Assembly (NCBI GenBank): GCA_025526915.1
Contig: JAHLKH010000005.1
Span: 1 to 64,000, forward strand
Length of the DNA stretch: 64,000 bases
From: Entophlyctis helioformis
Lineage: Eukaryota; Chytridiomycota; Chytridiomycetes; Chytridiales; Chytriomycetaceae
Direction of reading: 5' to 3'
Shown: piece after piece, positions 1-11,508 of the stretch
Numbering within the stretch: position 1 is the first letter of the stretch
Layout: each line of letters begins with the position of its first letter
Translations under genes and position numbers: made by a program
The notes under the pieces: generated by a model
The model's input: the letters and a program-made list of their open reading frames with translations, nothing else
What the model was told of the DNA's origin: nothing
The model's database searches: none

Positions 1-232
1 TTGCATTCGCGGGCATGCTGGCAAGCCAGGTGGGTATGGCTGTTGGCTGTGGATGACGGGGTGCGACGGCATCGTGCCTTGAATGCAAGACATGTTGATT
101 ATCTGCGCTGCTGGCTGTTGCAAAGACACTTGTCACTGCGACCTTGCTGTCTACACAAAGGCAGCCAGGACAGAGGTTGACATGAGTGTAAGCAGAATTG
201 CTGCAGGCATTCTCTGTGTATCGCCTTGACAG

Positions 233-769
233 TTCTCAAAGTCAGACCAATCCAAGTGCGATGCCTTACAGCAGCTCGACGATACGCGGCAGCTAAACGA
301 TCCGCCGAGTGATCCATCCACGTCCTTGTTGGTGAGCTCGTCTGCCTCTTGTGTGATGGCTGTCAACAGTTGCGACTCTGTTGACACTGTGTGCCTTGAC
401 AATCTCGACGATGACAAGTACCTTGCGGACGAGCATGGACAACCAACCGTTGCTGTAGCTGCCACGCCAACAGCCAGCCGCCAAAGAGCGACAAGCAAGC
501 GGAAGAGAGCAGCAGCAGATGCCAGTGCGTCTGTGTCGGCTGTGACGTTGACCGTTCGGACATTGCAGCAGGCAGCCCCAGCAGCACGCACAAGTGCGCC
601 GCCTGGATGCAGAAGGCCAGCAGATGCAACAGGCAATGGCAGGACAGTTCTTGGTGACACTACCAATACGCAACCAACTGCTGCCCCTGGGACAGGCTCA
701 GCAGCCCACAAGCCAGCGTCAAAGCGACCACGTCTTGAGAAGGCATCGACTGCAGACCGCTCAGAGTGA
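233..769 (+). CDS. 3' part of an unidentified gene (nuclear protein-like C-terminus)
   Basis: An open frame runs from a good splice acceptor (CTTGACAG, ending at 232) to a TGA at 767-769. A stop in the same frame lies just before the acceptor, so the frame fits a terminal exon whose upstream exons are further left or outside the window. The peptide is rich in Ser, Thr, Ala and Asp and has two basic clusters that look like nuclear localisation signals (SKRKR in the middle, SKRPR near the end). I recognise no domain. It converges on the TRS65-like gene. Codon use is like that of real genes nearby, but the call rests only on the open frame, the acceptor and the composition. Confidence 0.33.
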   Translation, partial: FSKSDQSKCDALQQLDDTRQLNDPPSDPSTSLLVSSSASCVMAVNSCDSVDTVCLDNLDDDKYLADEHGQPTVAVAATPTASRQRATSKRKRAAADASASVSAVTLTVRTLQQAAPAARTSAPPGCRRPADATGNGRTVLGDTTNTQPTAAPGTGSAAHKPASKRPRLEKASTADRSE

Positions 770-968
770 CTGGGAATTCGGACAAGAATATGAAATTGGA
801 TTCAAAAAGTCTGAAAATTGGATGCCAAATTGAACAAAATTCGAGGCAAACCAGCCGACCAATCAGGTGCCGGCACAGGGTTCTCTATGGGAACGAAATC
901 AATTACCCCCCCCCCCCCCCCCCCCTCGCGATGACTCGAACGACAACGTTCATTCGACTGCACAGCGA
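770..968. other. Short convergent intergenic region
   Basis: This lies between the 3' ends of the partial gene on the left and the TRS65-like gene on the right. Apart from a run of 20 C residues I see nothing in it. Confidence 0.5.
906..925. repeat. Poly-C homopolymer (20 C)
   Basis: An uninterrupted run of 20 cytosines in the convergent intergenic region. Its true length is likely to be uncertain in any assembly. Confidence 0.95.
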
Positions 969-3838
969 TCAAGAAGACGCTGCTGTTCCTGTTGGCACGG
1001 CCGCCGACGACAATGCCGGCGCTGCATGCTGGTCCACAAACAGCACAAGCGCATCTCGGATGGTCGACCGTGTGTCGGTATCGCGGTCAAGCACCACAAT
1101 CGGCGGCAGTCGGTGGATCTGGCCCTTGATGACAATGTAGTGCAGATTGACCAGCTGGCATGCATTCGGCGGGATCGGTCTGCCAGGCAGTCGCTGTTAG
1201 TCCACACCAGGCATGCTGCGGTAATCCGATCCTTGTCTCGTACAACACACCTCAAATCCATGCGGCCTTCGAGACACGCAATCGACACCTCGTCCTCGTT
1301 TTGCAGAGAGTACATGCGCACAAAGGCGGCAGTGTCCATGTGCAGCTTGGGCAGCGGATCACGCCTGCAGATGGCAGTGCAGTCAGAGTCAGCCAACGCA
1401 TCACGCCAATCCATCGACAGAGCCCCTTCAACGAACTTTATGACTCGCGTCAGCTCGTGCGACGGTGCAGACTGTGGGATGATGAGCGACAAGTTGCGTT
1501 CACGCGGCGAGTGGTTGACAACAAGCACCTGCACACGGAAGACGTGGCGAAGAAAGACGCGCGTCATGACTGCCAGTTCGATCGATCCATCCATTCAAGA
1601 CGCTTGTCAGTGTCACGCATCCCCGAGATGCACTGCATGGATCGCCGACACCCACCATTGAATGAAAACTCTAGGCCGGTTCTGGCAACTCCTTCACCGC
1701 CGACTTCAGCGCCTGCCATGCCACCGCGGCCAGATCCGCCAGCCGCTGTAGCAGACCGACCAGCATCGCCTGCCTTGCCAAGCTCAAACCGCCGTCCATG
1801 GAACGCTGGAACATTATGGCGATCGGGCAGCGAGCCATCCGGCCCAGCGCGTAGCTTGACATACCACGCCGAGCTCATCTTCTGGCTGCACATGCCCGGC
1901 GTGTGCGGCGTGCTCTTGAGCGTGATGGACACCAGCCGCATGTGATCCGAGTCCTGCTTGCTCTTGGACGCGTCGGATGGTCCCAGAGAAGCGAGGTTCG
2001 CCATGGATGCCGACGGCGTGGCCGGGAAACTGTCCAGACGGAGGTGGTTCAGGCCAGAGACCACGGTGCTTTCAAGCTTGGTAGGCGTCTCTTCGATCAG
2101 CGTGACTTGGTACAGCAGAAACAGCTGGTCGGGCCCGTGCAGCTTGATTGGAAACTGTGATATGCGTCAGAGGTCAGCCAGACTCGATGGCAGAGCCGAG
2201 AGCGGGCAGCATGCGGCCACGCACAGACACAGACTCCAAAAATGGATTCACAAAGGCGTTTGTCATCTGGACTTGGACGCTGTCAATGTCGGCCAGAAAG
2301 TCGTCGTGGTGGTGCTCTTCGTTCTTTTCGATGCAGATGGCCAGCAACAGCGAGCCTGGCCCAGAATTTGTGGTGTTGATGGAGATGGAGAACGGCGGGT
2401 ACACAGACACGTTTGTGGATATGGAGCGTCTGAATGGCGGTTGCTGCGGCGGCGTCAGGCGTTTGTACTGGTTGGACACCAAAAAGCTGGGAACCTGGTC
2501 AAACAAGGGATCTGAGCCAGTTGCCATGTCAGCCAGCGCGTGCGTGGGTGGTTAGTCAAGGCTGGCAGATTCCCAGACAGCGATGCGTGGCACAGAGGGC
2601 CTGGCCACTGACCGTCATGGAGATTGGCAAACACATTGACGCCGTCAAAGTTCTCTGGATCGCAGATTGCACCCTGCAGAAGCGTCTCTTCGTCAAACTT
2701 TGGACAATCTGCGTCAGGTTCGCAGACAGGTTGATCTTGGCTGAGCGAGATCGGGTTGCCTTGGTGCGGCCAATATCTGTCCGTGGCAACGCAGACGTGA
2801 TGGATCAGCAAGACAGCGTGCAGCCAGGGATCTGCTGTCGTGCCCCAGAAAACCAACCTAGTCGCACAACCAGAGGAAAGAGAATGAACGATCCCTTGAA
2901 TGCAATCAAGGGCTTGCGAGACGACAGACGCGGTGTGTATGTATACGAAAACAGCAGCTCCTCGGTTGGCTGCGATCCGTTTGCAAAACCGGTTTGGCCA
3001 AGGTGTTGCTGCTGCTGCTGCTGCTGCTGCTGCAATGACAATGGCTGCTGGTTGTTTTGTTGCAGCAAGCCAAGCAAACTCCCAGACGACGCCGAGGCAC
3101 GGCGCTCGGTTGCGCGTTGCCGCAGGATAGGCGACGTGCTGGATCCAGTCAGAGGGACGGTTGTGGCGCCGCTGCTTCCGACGGTGCCCGATCCCATGCT
3201 GGGCGACCCGCCTGGCAGCGACGGGCTTGGAGCCCCAATGAACAGCGACGTCGATCGTCGACCAAACGCCGTCGTTTCTGCACGAGAGCGTCCAGATGAG
3301 GCTGGTGGCGGGCCTGCTGAACTGCCCGCCGACAGCTTCTGGCTGCCGCCGAGACTACCGGACCCTGCACTGCCAGCAGCCGCAGAAGGAGAGGACGACG
3401 GTGGCCGTCTGGTTGGGTCGACTCGCTCACACAGCGTTGCGACGACATGGACCTCGACAAACTTTGTTGCCAGCTCTTGCAGCACCTGCGGCTCTATCTT
3501 GGCGGCCGACGGTCCGGTCTTGACGACGAGGTAGAAGAGCAGCGTCTCGTCTGGACGGCAGCGTGCAGCCATGCGCAGCAGACCCGAGAGGCCAGGCGAC
3601 AAGAAGCCATTGCGCCAGTCAGGAGCCGGCAGGTGCTGGCAGGTGTCAGTTGCAGCAGCTCGGGGATGACGCAGAGCGGCCCTGAGGCGCAAGCGAGTTG
3701 CACGCATGCCGCACCGTAGAAGACGGTTGCTCTCGCAGGCGAACTGGCAATCTCGTCTGGGTCTTGAGAGTCTGTGGCAGGCACCAGCAGGTCGTACGAC
3801 GCATCCGCCAGGATGCTTTCTATGAGCATGCGATGCAT
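969..3838 (-). CDS. TRS65: TRAPP II complex subunit Trs65-like
   Basis: Trs65 belongs to TRAPP II, which activates Rab/Ypt GTPases at the late Golgi. The N-terminal exon starts at an ATG at 3838 and splices (donor about 3716, acceptor about 3561) to give TVFYDETLLFYLVVKT, the family's conserved early block. A long Ser/Gly-rich and Gln-rich linker follows (CAG tract near 3010). The C-terminal beta-sandwich region has NSGPGSLLLAI, FLLYQVTLIEE, VFRVQVLVVNHS and, after a 62-nt intron with a GACTAACAG branch site (about 1170-1231), ACQLVNLHYIVIKG. At least one more intron lies between 2850 and 2530, with less certain boundaries. Stop at 969-971. TRAPPC13 is the related animal family. The identification is by motif memory, without a search. 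Confidence 0.6.
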
Positions 3839-4567
3839 CGTGGGCTTGATCGGCGTGTATGTCGGGTTGTTGGGCAAGCGTCAAGGCGCGTCCAAACGAG
3901 CGCTGCGATGCCAGATCCGCTGGCTGGCCGCCTGAAGGTTTGCTTCTCATTGGCGTGGCACCACCTGCTGTACTGCACTTCCGGGCTGTCTGTGGCGATA
4001 CGGCCGACCGATACATTGACAGACGGGCTGCAGGAACACGCTTGCTGTAGAACCACGCCACGCCACGCCTCGTCTTGCCACGGCTTTCTTCTCCAATCGC
4101 AACGGCACATAAAATCGGACGACCCATCGTGGATTGCATTCGAACGACAGCAAGACAAGGCCCATATGGCCAGCGAAGACATCAAGGTAATCGCCGCGCT
4201 GGCTGCCCGGGTTGATGAACAGGCAGTCGGCCAGCCAGCCAGCCAGCCAGCCAGCACCAGCAGCTGCAAGCACGCATCGGGCCCTCTATCAGCAGCGAAG
4301 CCGCGCATGGTCTTGCGATGGCTCAGCGAAAGCATCCGCCGTCAGCCATCATATCAGCAAACATTGGGCTGGATCCTGCTGGCGATGGTCCACATTGCCG
4401 CGAGGCCGCGACTGCTGCTGCTGCTGCTGCGTCGTGGCTTGACCTTGTGTGCGTGTGTGTGCTGACGCTATCTCCGCCTTGCAATGCATCCCCATGGATG
4501 CCCGCGGATGCCCGCGGTCTCGCCCTGTGCTGGACATTCGCTCGGTTGGTGTGTCCCAACGCATAGA
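3839..4567. other. Divergent intergenic region, TRS65-like / WD40
   Basis: About 730 bp between two divergent genes. It holds a short CCAG tandem tract (about 4229-4252) and a CTG run of seven units (about 4411-4431). Several open frames cross it on both strands, but none has conserved-looking protein. It presumably holds both promoters. Confidence 0.5.
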
Positions 4568-6562
4568 ATGGCAAATGCGTGGGAGTCTACAGGTGCGTAA
4601 ATACACCGTTTCCCGCACCTTGGTCTTGTCTCGCTGCGGCCCTTTATGGTACACTGATACTCACGGCTGGCCATGCCATGATGCTGCGGCTGCGTCCCAA
4701 CCGCATCTAGGGGGCACGAGGGCACGGTGTACAGCCTGGATGTGCATTGGAAGAACAGCACAGGACCTAATCGGCCAGGCTCGGCAGCTGCAAAAACACG
4801 CAAGAAAGTCGATCCAGAAGATCCAGGGTCGGACACGGTCTGTCTTGTCACAGGTAACCAACCAGCCTACCAACCAGCCCACCGGCCCAGCCAGCCAGCC
4901 AGCAAGCCGCTCAACAGAAGAATGCGGCCATGTGTCTCGTCTGCCACATGCATTCCACCCCATACTCGCGAGTTTCCATCTCACACTGCCTTGCGTCGTG
5001 CACTGGCTTGCCATAGGATCGCACGACCAAAGCATAGTCGTGTGGGAGGTGCAGGCGGGCCAGATGAACAAGGCAGAGATGGCGGTCAAGGTGGAGCAAG
5101 TCAAGCGTCTCAAGGCACACACGGGCGACGTCTACGCCCTCGAACTGATCACAGACCCGGAAAACCATCGGCGAGTCGGCGGCATGGTGTCCGGTGGCGA
5201 CTACACCATCCGCACATGGAACACGGAAGTGAGTCGTGGCGCTAGTTGGGGCTTTGATGCGGGTGGCTGGATTCGTTGCTGAAGCTAACGTCGAGTGCGC
5301 TGACGCGTGCTTGCTTGTCGCGAACAGCTTGGGACGGTCAACCAAACGCTGCATGGACACACGGGATACGTGGCGTGTCTCAAAGTCCGGGGGAAGCGGG
5401 CCTTCTCGGGATCCTGGGACACCACTATCCGATCATGGAATCTCGAGGTAAGAGTGACCGTCAACTGCCATTGCGCGCGCCAGTCTTGCGAGCACCACGC
5501 TCACATGAACGGCAACGGATCCAGACTGGAAAGGGAATGCACGTCTTCAAGGGCCACAAGAACATTGTCAACTGCATCGACGTCATTGATACCGATATCT
5601 TCAGTGGCAGCTGGGACATGACCATCATACAATGGAGCCGAGCCGTACGTCGATCTCATCGCATGCCATCTCATCCCATGCCATCCCATCCCATGTCATC
5701 CTCGCGTCATCTCACCAGCCAACGAACATGCCGTCACGCGACGGGCAGACGGGCGAGCCCGTGCACATTTACAAGGGCCACACCGACGGCGTGCAATGCA
5801 TCCAGTACTACGAGGACCATTTGTACAGCGGGTCCATGGACAAGACGATTCGTGTGTGGAACACCAAGGTAGTCTCGTGCCCCACTGCCGCTTGTCTCGC
5901 CTGCATCCGCCTTCTCACCCATTGCATGGTTTGGACAGACGGCCAAGACCACCAAAACATTTCGAGGACACCAGGGCGGTATCGAGTGCCTGCATGTGGT
6001 CAATGGATACTGCTTCTCCGGGTCGTACGACAAGATGATACGGTGAGCCGTTGACCGCACTCATCAGGCATTGCACCAACGACTGACGCTGTGTTGGTGT
6101 CGGCGGTAACCCGCGTTTATAGTTGCTTCAAGATTGATGTGAGTGACACAGCAACTGGATGCATTGCGTGCGCTGTCCATAGGCTTACTGTGGTTCAATG
6201 CCAGAGTGGCGATTGCGTGATGCTGTTTTCTGGCCATACAGACGGCGGTGAGTGTGGGCTGTGGACGATCAACGTGTGGATCAACGCGTGGCTCGTCTTG
6301 CTGATGCGATGGATGGCATGGATGGCATGGATGGCATGGATGTGACAGTGTACTGCCTCAAGGTCTTTGCGGGAGTGTTGTTTTCGGGGTCAGGCGACAA
6401 GTCCGTGCGGCTGTGGGACGTCAGAGTAAGCCGCACATCCATTGTCTGCTGTCTGTTGCGACCGTGGCTGTGTACGGATGGACTGACGCTGTGTAATATG
6501 CACAGGATCTGGTTCTCGCAAGACCAAAGGCGTGGTGGAAGAAACTCATCTGCTGCGGATGA
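4568..6562 (+). CDS. WD40-repeat protein, seven blades, 11 exons
   Basis: Exons can be joined cleanly: 4568-4596, 4711-4853, 5017-5228, 5328-5447, 5525-5644, 5749-5868, 5939-6042, 6123-6138, 6205-6247, 6349-6425 and 6506-6562. The product is one seven-bladed propeller with almost nothing else. Blades read GHEGTVYSLDV, AHTGDVYALEL, GHTGYVACLKV, GHKNIVNCIDV, GHTDGVQCIQY, GHQGGIECLHV and GHTDGVYCLKV, each ending in a WD-type strand such as SGSWDTTIRSWNLE. The tail is WWKKLICCG. Introns sit at the ends of blades, and exon 8 is only 16 nt. I see no F-box, RING or membrane segment, although the repeats resemble those of FBXW/CDC4 and TRAF7. Function unknown; probably a protein-interaction scaffold. 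The start was chosen because it alone keeps phase with exon 2 (donor GTAAAT). Confidence 0.8.
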
Positions 6563-6830
6563 ATGGCGTGGGGCGTGCCATGCCAAACGTTTGTCGATTT
6601 CCATCGCTGCTTGCCAAACCAAACACGCAATAGAGGTGCCACATAGATATCTTTGTGGCGGTGTGTGTGTAGTGCAGGGGTTCATTTGCACAGATGGAGT
6701 CCGGATGACACTGGCCACATGAAGCATGCAGCCCTGTGTCTTGGTGTGTTGTGAATGGTCAGATGGAAGTGATAAGGGAAGAGTATGACGATGAGCGTGT
6801 GGGGGCTGATGTCGCGGCTGTGAATCGGGC
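6563..6830. other. Convergent 3' intergenic region
   Basis: This 268-bp stretch separates the stop codons of the WD40 gene and ARP2. No feature was recognised. Confidence 0.5.
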
Positions 6831-9030
6831 TTAGACACCACGGGGGCCGAGCTTGTCCAGTGCCCGCACACCTTGCTCGGCCCATTCTTGCTTGGAGATC
6901 CAGAAAGCAGGTCTGTCCTTCATGATCTCGCCAAGAACAGCACCGCCAAGGAAGACCATGTGCTTGCGGCGGGGAGGGTCTTCGACACGGATCTTGAATT
7001 TCTGTTGGATGCATGTCCCGCCAGCGAGCATCGTCAGTGTGCTGTCCATCAAGGGCAGTGTCATAGCCAGCGATTGCGACATACGCTTAGCCTGGACATG
7101 TCGCCCTTGAGCACGCGGTCCAAATAGAGCTGCTTGACCTCCTTCTCGAGACGGCTGGGCAATCCGGGGTACATGGACGTGCCGCCGGAAAGGACAACAT
7201 GCTTGTAGAGCTCGGAGCGGATATCGATTTCAGCAGCCTGGATGGTGTTGAACAGGAGCTCTGTCGATCGGTGGTCAGTTGGGCAGCGGTCACAGAAAAC
7301 TGGTCAGAGCATAAAACAAGCCGCTTACCGGCGACACCGGGACTCTCAACATCGACGAGGTGGGGCTGGAAGAGAGCCTCGGGAGCCTCAAACCGTTCAG
7401 ATCCAACCTTGATCACACGACCATCGGGAAGCTGTTGACAGGCCATGCCATGCAGAGCTGTGTCAGTCGACATGCCAGCCGCACGACGAGAAGAAGGACA
7501 GCGCCACAACTTACAGTGTACTGCTCGACAAGAACAGTCGTTTCAGTTGCAAGCTTCTGCTCAAGCTGGAGATCGTATCTGTCAACAGAGGGAAGCGTCC
7601 AGCACGAGTGAGGATTAGCCAAGCCGTTGCAGCAAAGAGCGGCATATGGCACATGTGATGCAACTGACCCAACGTAGCAGAGCTTCTCCTTGAGCTGGCG
7701 CACGGTCTCAAAGTCGGCCGTGCGGTTGAACGCGTAGCCGCGGAGAAGCAGCAGCTTGATGAGGTAGCGCGTAATGTCGCGGCCGGCCACGTCCAGACGG
7801 CGGACAAGGTGGGGAAGTGCAAAGCCATCGTACACAGGCACGATGTGGGTGACACCGTCGCCAGAGTCGACGACAACACCCGTTTGGAGACCTGTGCAGT
7901 GCACATGCATGCACGCGACGCAGCCATGGACTGTCAGACCCGAGAGCAGCGCAGCACAAAAGTGCGAGACGGATCGCCATACCTTGGGCATAGAGAGTCA
8001 GGACAGCCTGGATGGCAATGTAGGCGCCGTTGAAGCCGTACTTTTCAAACATGACCTCGACCATCTTCTCTCGGTTGCGCTTGGGGTTCATGGCAGGCTC
8101 GGTGAGCAGGATCTTGTGGTCGTTGTAGTCGGTGATGCCCAGCTTCTCCTTGAAGGTGTAGTCCCACAGGTGGTGCATGTCATCCCAGTTGCGGACAATG
8201 CCGTTCTCCATGGGATACGACATCTGGAGCATCTGGCGCACGGCAGCGGCCTCATCGCCGACCATGATGTCCTTGAGCGTCACATCGCCAATCTTCTCCT
8301 CGGCACGCAGGATGGGGCGGCCCACCACGGCAGGGAAGATGGCATGCGGGAAGTTTGTGCCACCAAAGCCGACCTTGACAAACTGTGCAGCGAGAGGGCG
8401 AGACAGGCAGAGAGTCAGTTGTGCAGACAGCGAGGGCAGGCGATCCAGGCAGGGTGTGCTGCAGACGGGCTGTTGAGGGTAGAGCGCAGTGCAGGACAGG
8501 CAGGGCGATGCCAAGCTGGCAGGCTGGCCGGCAGCAGGCGGATGCAGCCAGGCAAGGCCAAGCAGGTGCTGCAGGAGGCCAGCGCGGCAAGGGGTTGTGG
8601 ATTCGCGACTTGGACTGGCGTGCGTGGGCTTGCTGGCGTGGGCTTGCTGGCGTGGGCTGGCTGGCGAGCGTGCAGAGCAAAAGGCCATGGGCGGCAGCGT
8701 GTGCAGGCGCCGTGCGCCGCATGTCCCTGGGTCCAGCCGAACCAGCCGAGCCAGGAAGGCCAGCCGAGCCAGCCGAGCCAAGGGGCCACGCCGAGAGTGG
8801 CTGCTGTGCAAGCAAGCGGGCAGGCTGGCAGGCAGGACAGGACAGCAGACGGAGACGCTCGCTGCTCGCTGCGCTCAGACGGCTGCAGCACCAGCACCAG
8901 CCCCAGCAGCGCAGGCCACCAAGGCACGGCACGATACGATACGATACGGCACAGCACGACACGGCACGGCTCGATGGATGCTTACGCCAGTGCCGTTGTC
9001 ACACACGACGACCTCGCGCTTGTTCGCCAT
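6831..9030 (-). CDS. ARP2: Actin-related protein 2 (Arp2/3 complex)
   Basis: Arp2 is the actin-like subunit that starts branched filaments in the Arp2/3 complex. Seven exons join in frame: 8986-9030, 7983-8382, 7669-7891, 7515-7578, 7329-7431, 7085-7260 and 6831-7001. They give 393 residues, the usual family length. Diagnostic pieces are VVVCDNGTG then FVKVGFGG (phosphate loop 1), [11 protein letters not shown] (phosphate loop 2), [12 protein letters not shown], and the Arp2-specific end [17 protein letters not shown]. Intron 1 (8383-8985) is 603 bp, several times longer than the others, and filled with short GCTGG- and CAGCC-type repeats. The start codon lies 27 bp from that of the divergent RNase H2C gene. 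Identification is firm. Confidence 0.95.
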
Positions 9031-9057
9031 TTGCACGATTGTCCGCCAACCACGACG
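9031..9057. promoter_or_regulatory. 27-bp divergent spacer between ARP2 and RNH203 starts
   Basis: The two ATG codons lie head to head with 27 bp between them. Transcripts must either overlap at the 5' ends or start inside each other's coding region, unless one true start lies elsewhere. Confidence 0.5.
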
Positions 9058-9644
9058 ATGACGGCTGCTGCAACAAAGACGCTGGTCGATGGGCGGGCCA
9101 TGGCGGCTGCCTTGGGCCACACACAGACGCAGACACAGACGCAGACACAGACACAGACGCAGCAGCCAGTGCATCTGATGCCGTGCCGCATCGAGTATTC
9201 CGAGACACAGGCCGTTCCCTTCAGCACCTACTTTGTCGCATCGTCGGCGAGCGAATCGGCCAGTGAGCTCAACGGCGGCGAAGACCAGCCTGTCCGGATG
9301 ACGTCCACATTCCGCGGCAGAGGCCTCGAGGGCGTGCGCTTCACGGCTCCGCAGGGCTACGCGTTCGCGGTTGTGCGCGAGACCCGGCCGCCGCAGGGCA
9401 CAGACGCTGACACGTTCTGGCGGTGCGACGGCCAGCCGTTTGCCGCCTGCACCGTCTGGGCACACGATGAGCGGCCGAGCGTCCGGACAGAGCAGATGCT
9501 CGCCCTGCCTGCCTGGATCGCGCTGGCGTCCGAGGTGCGTGCACACTTGTGCTCTATGCTTGCTCTGCTGCATGCTCTGCTGCATCCCTGTGCAGGCGAT
9601 AAACTGACACGGCATCTTCTGCCTGTCAGATCCATGCGGCATGA
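9058..9644 (+). CDS. RNH203: Ribonuclease H2 subunit C
   Basis: RNase H2 removes ribonucleotides and RNA-DNA hybrids; subunit C is a non-catalytic partner that forms a triple-barrel dimer with subunit B. Exon 1 is 9058-9534 and exon 2 is a 15-nt terminal exon, 9630-9644, coding Ile-His-Ala-Ala-stop. Family marks are HLMPCRIEY near the start, the central FRGRGLEGVRFTAPQGYAF, and the C-terminal FAACTVWAHDE, then LPAWIALASEIHA. A QT repeat (CAGACA microsatellite at about 9120-9160) sits near residue 25. The sequence from 9561 on belongs to the left inverted-repeat arm, so intron 1's end and exon 2 recur near 56.5 kb. Confidence 0.85.
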
Positions 9645-9990
9645 GCACACTCGTTTGCATGCACGTTGAATGACAGTCTGTTTTATAGCCAGTGTCATCC
9701 TTGTGTATGAAGCGAACCTCATCTGAACACAGGCACATCAACGCGCAGCCACTCAATGTTGTCAAGCATGGTAGACTGCTGTGCTTTGTCTGTGAGAGTG
9801 CAAGCCGTCTGATGGCACACAGATGGTGCACACGTCCGTGCAGCCAACCACAACTAGCGAGTGCTGCCAACGCAGCTGGATGTGAACGCCATCTCACATC
9901 AACCGCCTGCAGCAGCTCAGCCATGATGAGCATTAATAGAGGTGATATATTTGATCCAGACAGACCAGAGCGAGACTGGGATGCCGCAAG
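9645..9990. other. Convergent region between RNH203 and the membrane gene
   Basis: About 346 bp inside the left repeat arm, between two 3' ends. It reads as untranslated sequence; no feature was recognised. Confidence 0.4.
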
Positions 9991-11508
9991 TCACATCCAC
10001 GTGGTGCCGTTGATGTGTGCCGATGGGCTTGCTGATCCATCCATGACCATGCTTGCTATAATGCCATTGTTGTTGATGTTGATGTTGTTGTTGCTGATGC
10101 CGCCACCGATGCGTGCCATGACGCCTACAACCGACCCGCATGCCACACATGCCGCGTATCCAGCAGACTGCAATGACAGCGACAGCGTCGCGTTCAGCGT
10201 GCTTGCAATGCCTGCTGCTGCCGTGTGTGCATCGAGACCGATGCCGTCCATGATAGCTGCTGTCATGGCAGTGCCATTCCCGCCGTCGCTGCCAGCGCCG
10301 AGATGGATGACTGCGGCGGCAGCTGCTGATGTGGCTGCGGCTGCACTTGCAAGGATCTCTGATCGACGCCGTGCGAGCACCATGATGCAGCTCATGCGGA
10401 ACATGTACGTGAACACCAGCAGCGCGAGATCCCTTGAGAACACAGCCGCCCACACGAGCTGCGATGCGAGCGGCTGATGCTGATCGCCAGTGTGTCCATC
10501 GACTGCCTCGTTCTCGTTGCTGTTGCCGCCGTTTCCTCCGCCGTTGCCAGCAACGTGATTCCCGTCAACGCCGTCCCTGCCAGCCACGTCAAGCGTCACA
10601 ATAAAGTGGCTGCCAATGCCAAGCGGATCCGTGTCGAACCCCATGATGACCGCCAGCGTGCGCAACCAGCTGCGCATCGTGTCCACATCCGCCATCGCGT
10701 CCTCGTGGCCAGTGTACTCCAGCCGCGCCAGCACCGTCTGCATCTTGTCCACATGTTCCGACCAGCAGTACTGCAGAATCATTTCGCGGATCTCGAGCGG
10801 CAACCGCAGCGTCTGGTCGGCGGGGGTCAGCGGCGACCGCACCACACGCGCCAGAGCCTGTGACGCCGACGCGCGCTGGATGCGGTACTCGCGCTGCAGG
10901 ATACGCGTGATGAGAGTCCGTTGGATCGATGCCAGCTGGTCAAAGTACGGCGGCCGGTGCGGCCAGGACGTGTATGATGCGGTGCACGCCATGTCGAGAC
11001 TGATGGCAAAGACGTAGAGCGGCCAGAGCATGAACGCCATGACGAGCGGCACGAGGAGCAGGGTGGGTGCAACAGCCAGCGCGGAGCAGTGCTCAAACGA
11101 CATGGTGCTTGCGGTGTTGGCGTTGCATGTGGCTTGTGACTGTGCAGATGCAGGTGTAGATGCAGATGCAGATGCAGGTGCAAATGGGCGAGAGTAGAAG
11201 CACGAGTCGAGGCGGTTGCTCTGCCAGCGCAAGAGGATGCCGACCGTGAAGCCAATGACGATCAGCTGCAGAGCGCCGAGTGCTCCCGACACGAGGACGG
11301 TTGTGCGCTTGGAGGACAGGATGGCGAGGAGCATGTCTTGCAGCGACCACATCGGATGCGGCACGCTGGTCTTGCTGTTGCTGTTGCTTTGTTTGCTGGT
11401 GGCCGTGGCAGTCTTGCTGGCATGGCGATGGTGATCATGATGCGATTGTGCCTTGTGCTGTTGCGATTGTTGTTGTGCCGGCTGGCTGTTGGGCAGAGTG
11501 GGAGCCAT
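9991..11508 (-). CDS. Multi-pass membrane protein with F-box-like segment, family member A (left copy)
   Basis: A single open frame of 505 residues from ATG at 11508, with no intron. The N-terminal 60 residues are low-complexity (Gln, His, Ser, Asn). Hydrophobic segments follow at roughly residues 85-110 and 165-195, and weaker ones near 375-400 and 450-485. Between them lies a cytosol-type region with PPYFDQLASIQ and LRLPLEIREMILQYCW; the latter looks like the start of an F-box but may be chance. The tail is Asn/Ile-rich. It is a paralogue of the next gene (same order of PPY, LPxE and VFSxDLxLL blocks). I do not recognise the family. The right-arm copy differs at about ten residues and has three extra codons. 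Confidence 0.72.
   Translation of the reverse strand: MAPTLPNSQPAQQQSQQHKAQSHHDHHRHASKTATATSKQSNSNSKTSVPHPMWSLQDMLLAILSSKRTTVLVSGALGALQLIVIGFTVGILLRWQSNRLDSCFYSRPFAPASASASTPASAQSQATCNANTASTMSFEHCSALAVAPTLLLVPLVMAFMLWPLYVFAISLDMACTASYTSWPHRPPYFDQLASIQRTLITRILQREYRIQRASASQALARVVRSPLTPADQTLRLPLEIREMILQYCWSEHVDKMQTVLARLEYTGHEDAMADVDTMRSWLRTLAVIMGFDTDPLGIGSHFIVTLDVAGRDGVDGNHVAGNGGGNGGNSNENEAVDGHTGDQHQPLASQLVWAAVFSRDLALLVFTYMFRMSCIMVLARRRSEILASAAAATSAAAAAVIHLGAGSDGGNGTAMTAAIMDGIGLDAHTAAAGIASTLNATLSLSLQSAGYAACVACGSVVGVMARIGGGISNNNININNNGIIASMVMDGSASPSAHINGTTWM

Noticed and set aside
4568..4596. Alternative first exon ending at the stronger-looking ACAG|GTGCGT donor
   Set aside because: It puts exon 2 out of frame. 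The GC|GTAAAT donor four bases later keeps GHEGTVYSLDV in phase.
7774..9669. 631-codon plus-strand open frame over ARP2
   Set aside because: It is the antisense shadow of ARP2 exons and the repeat-filled intron. Only its last part, from 9058, matches RNase H2 subunit C.
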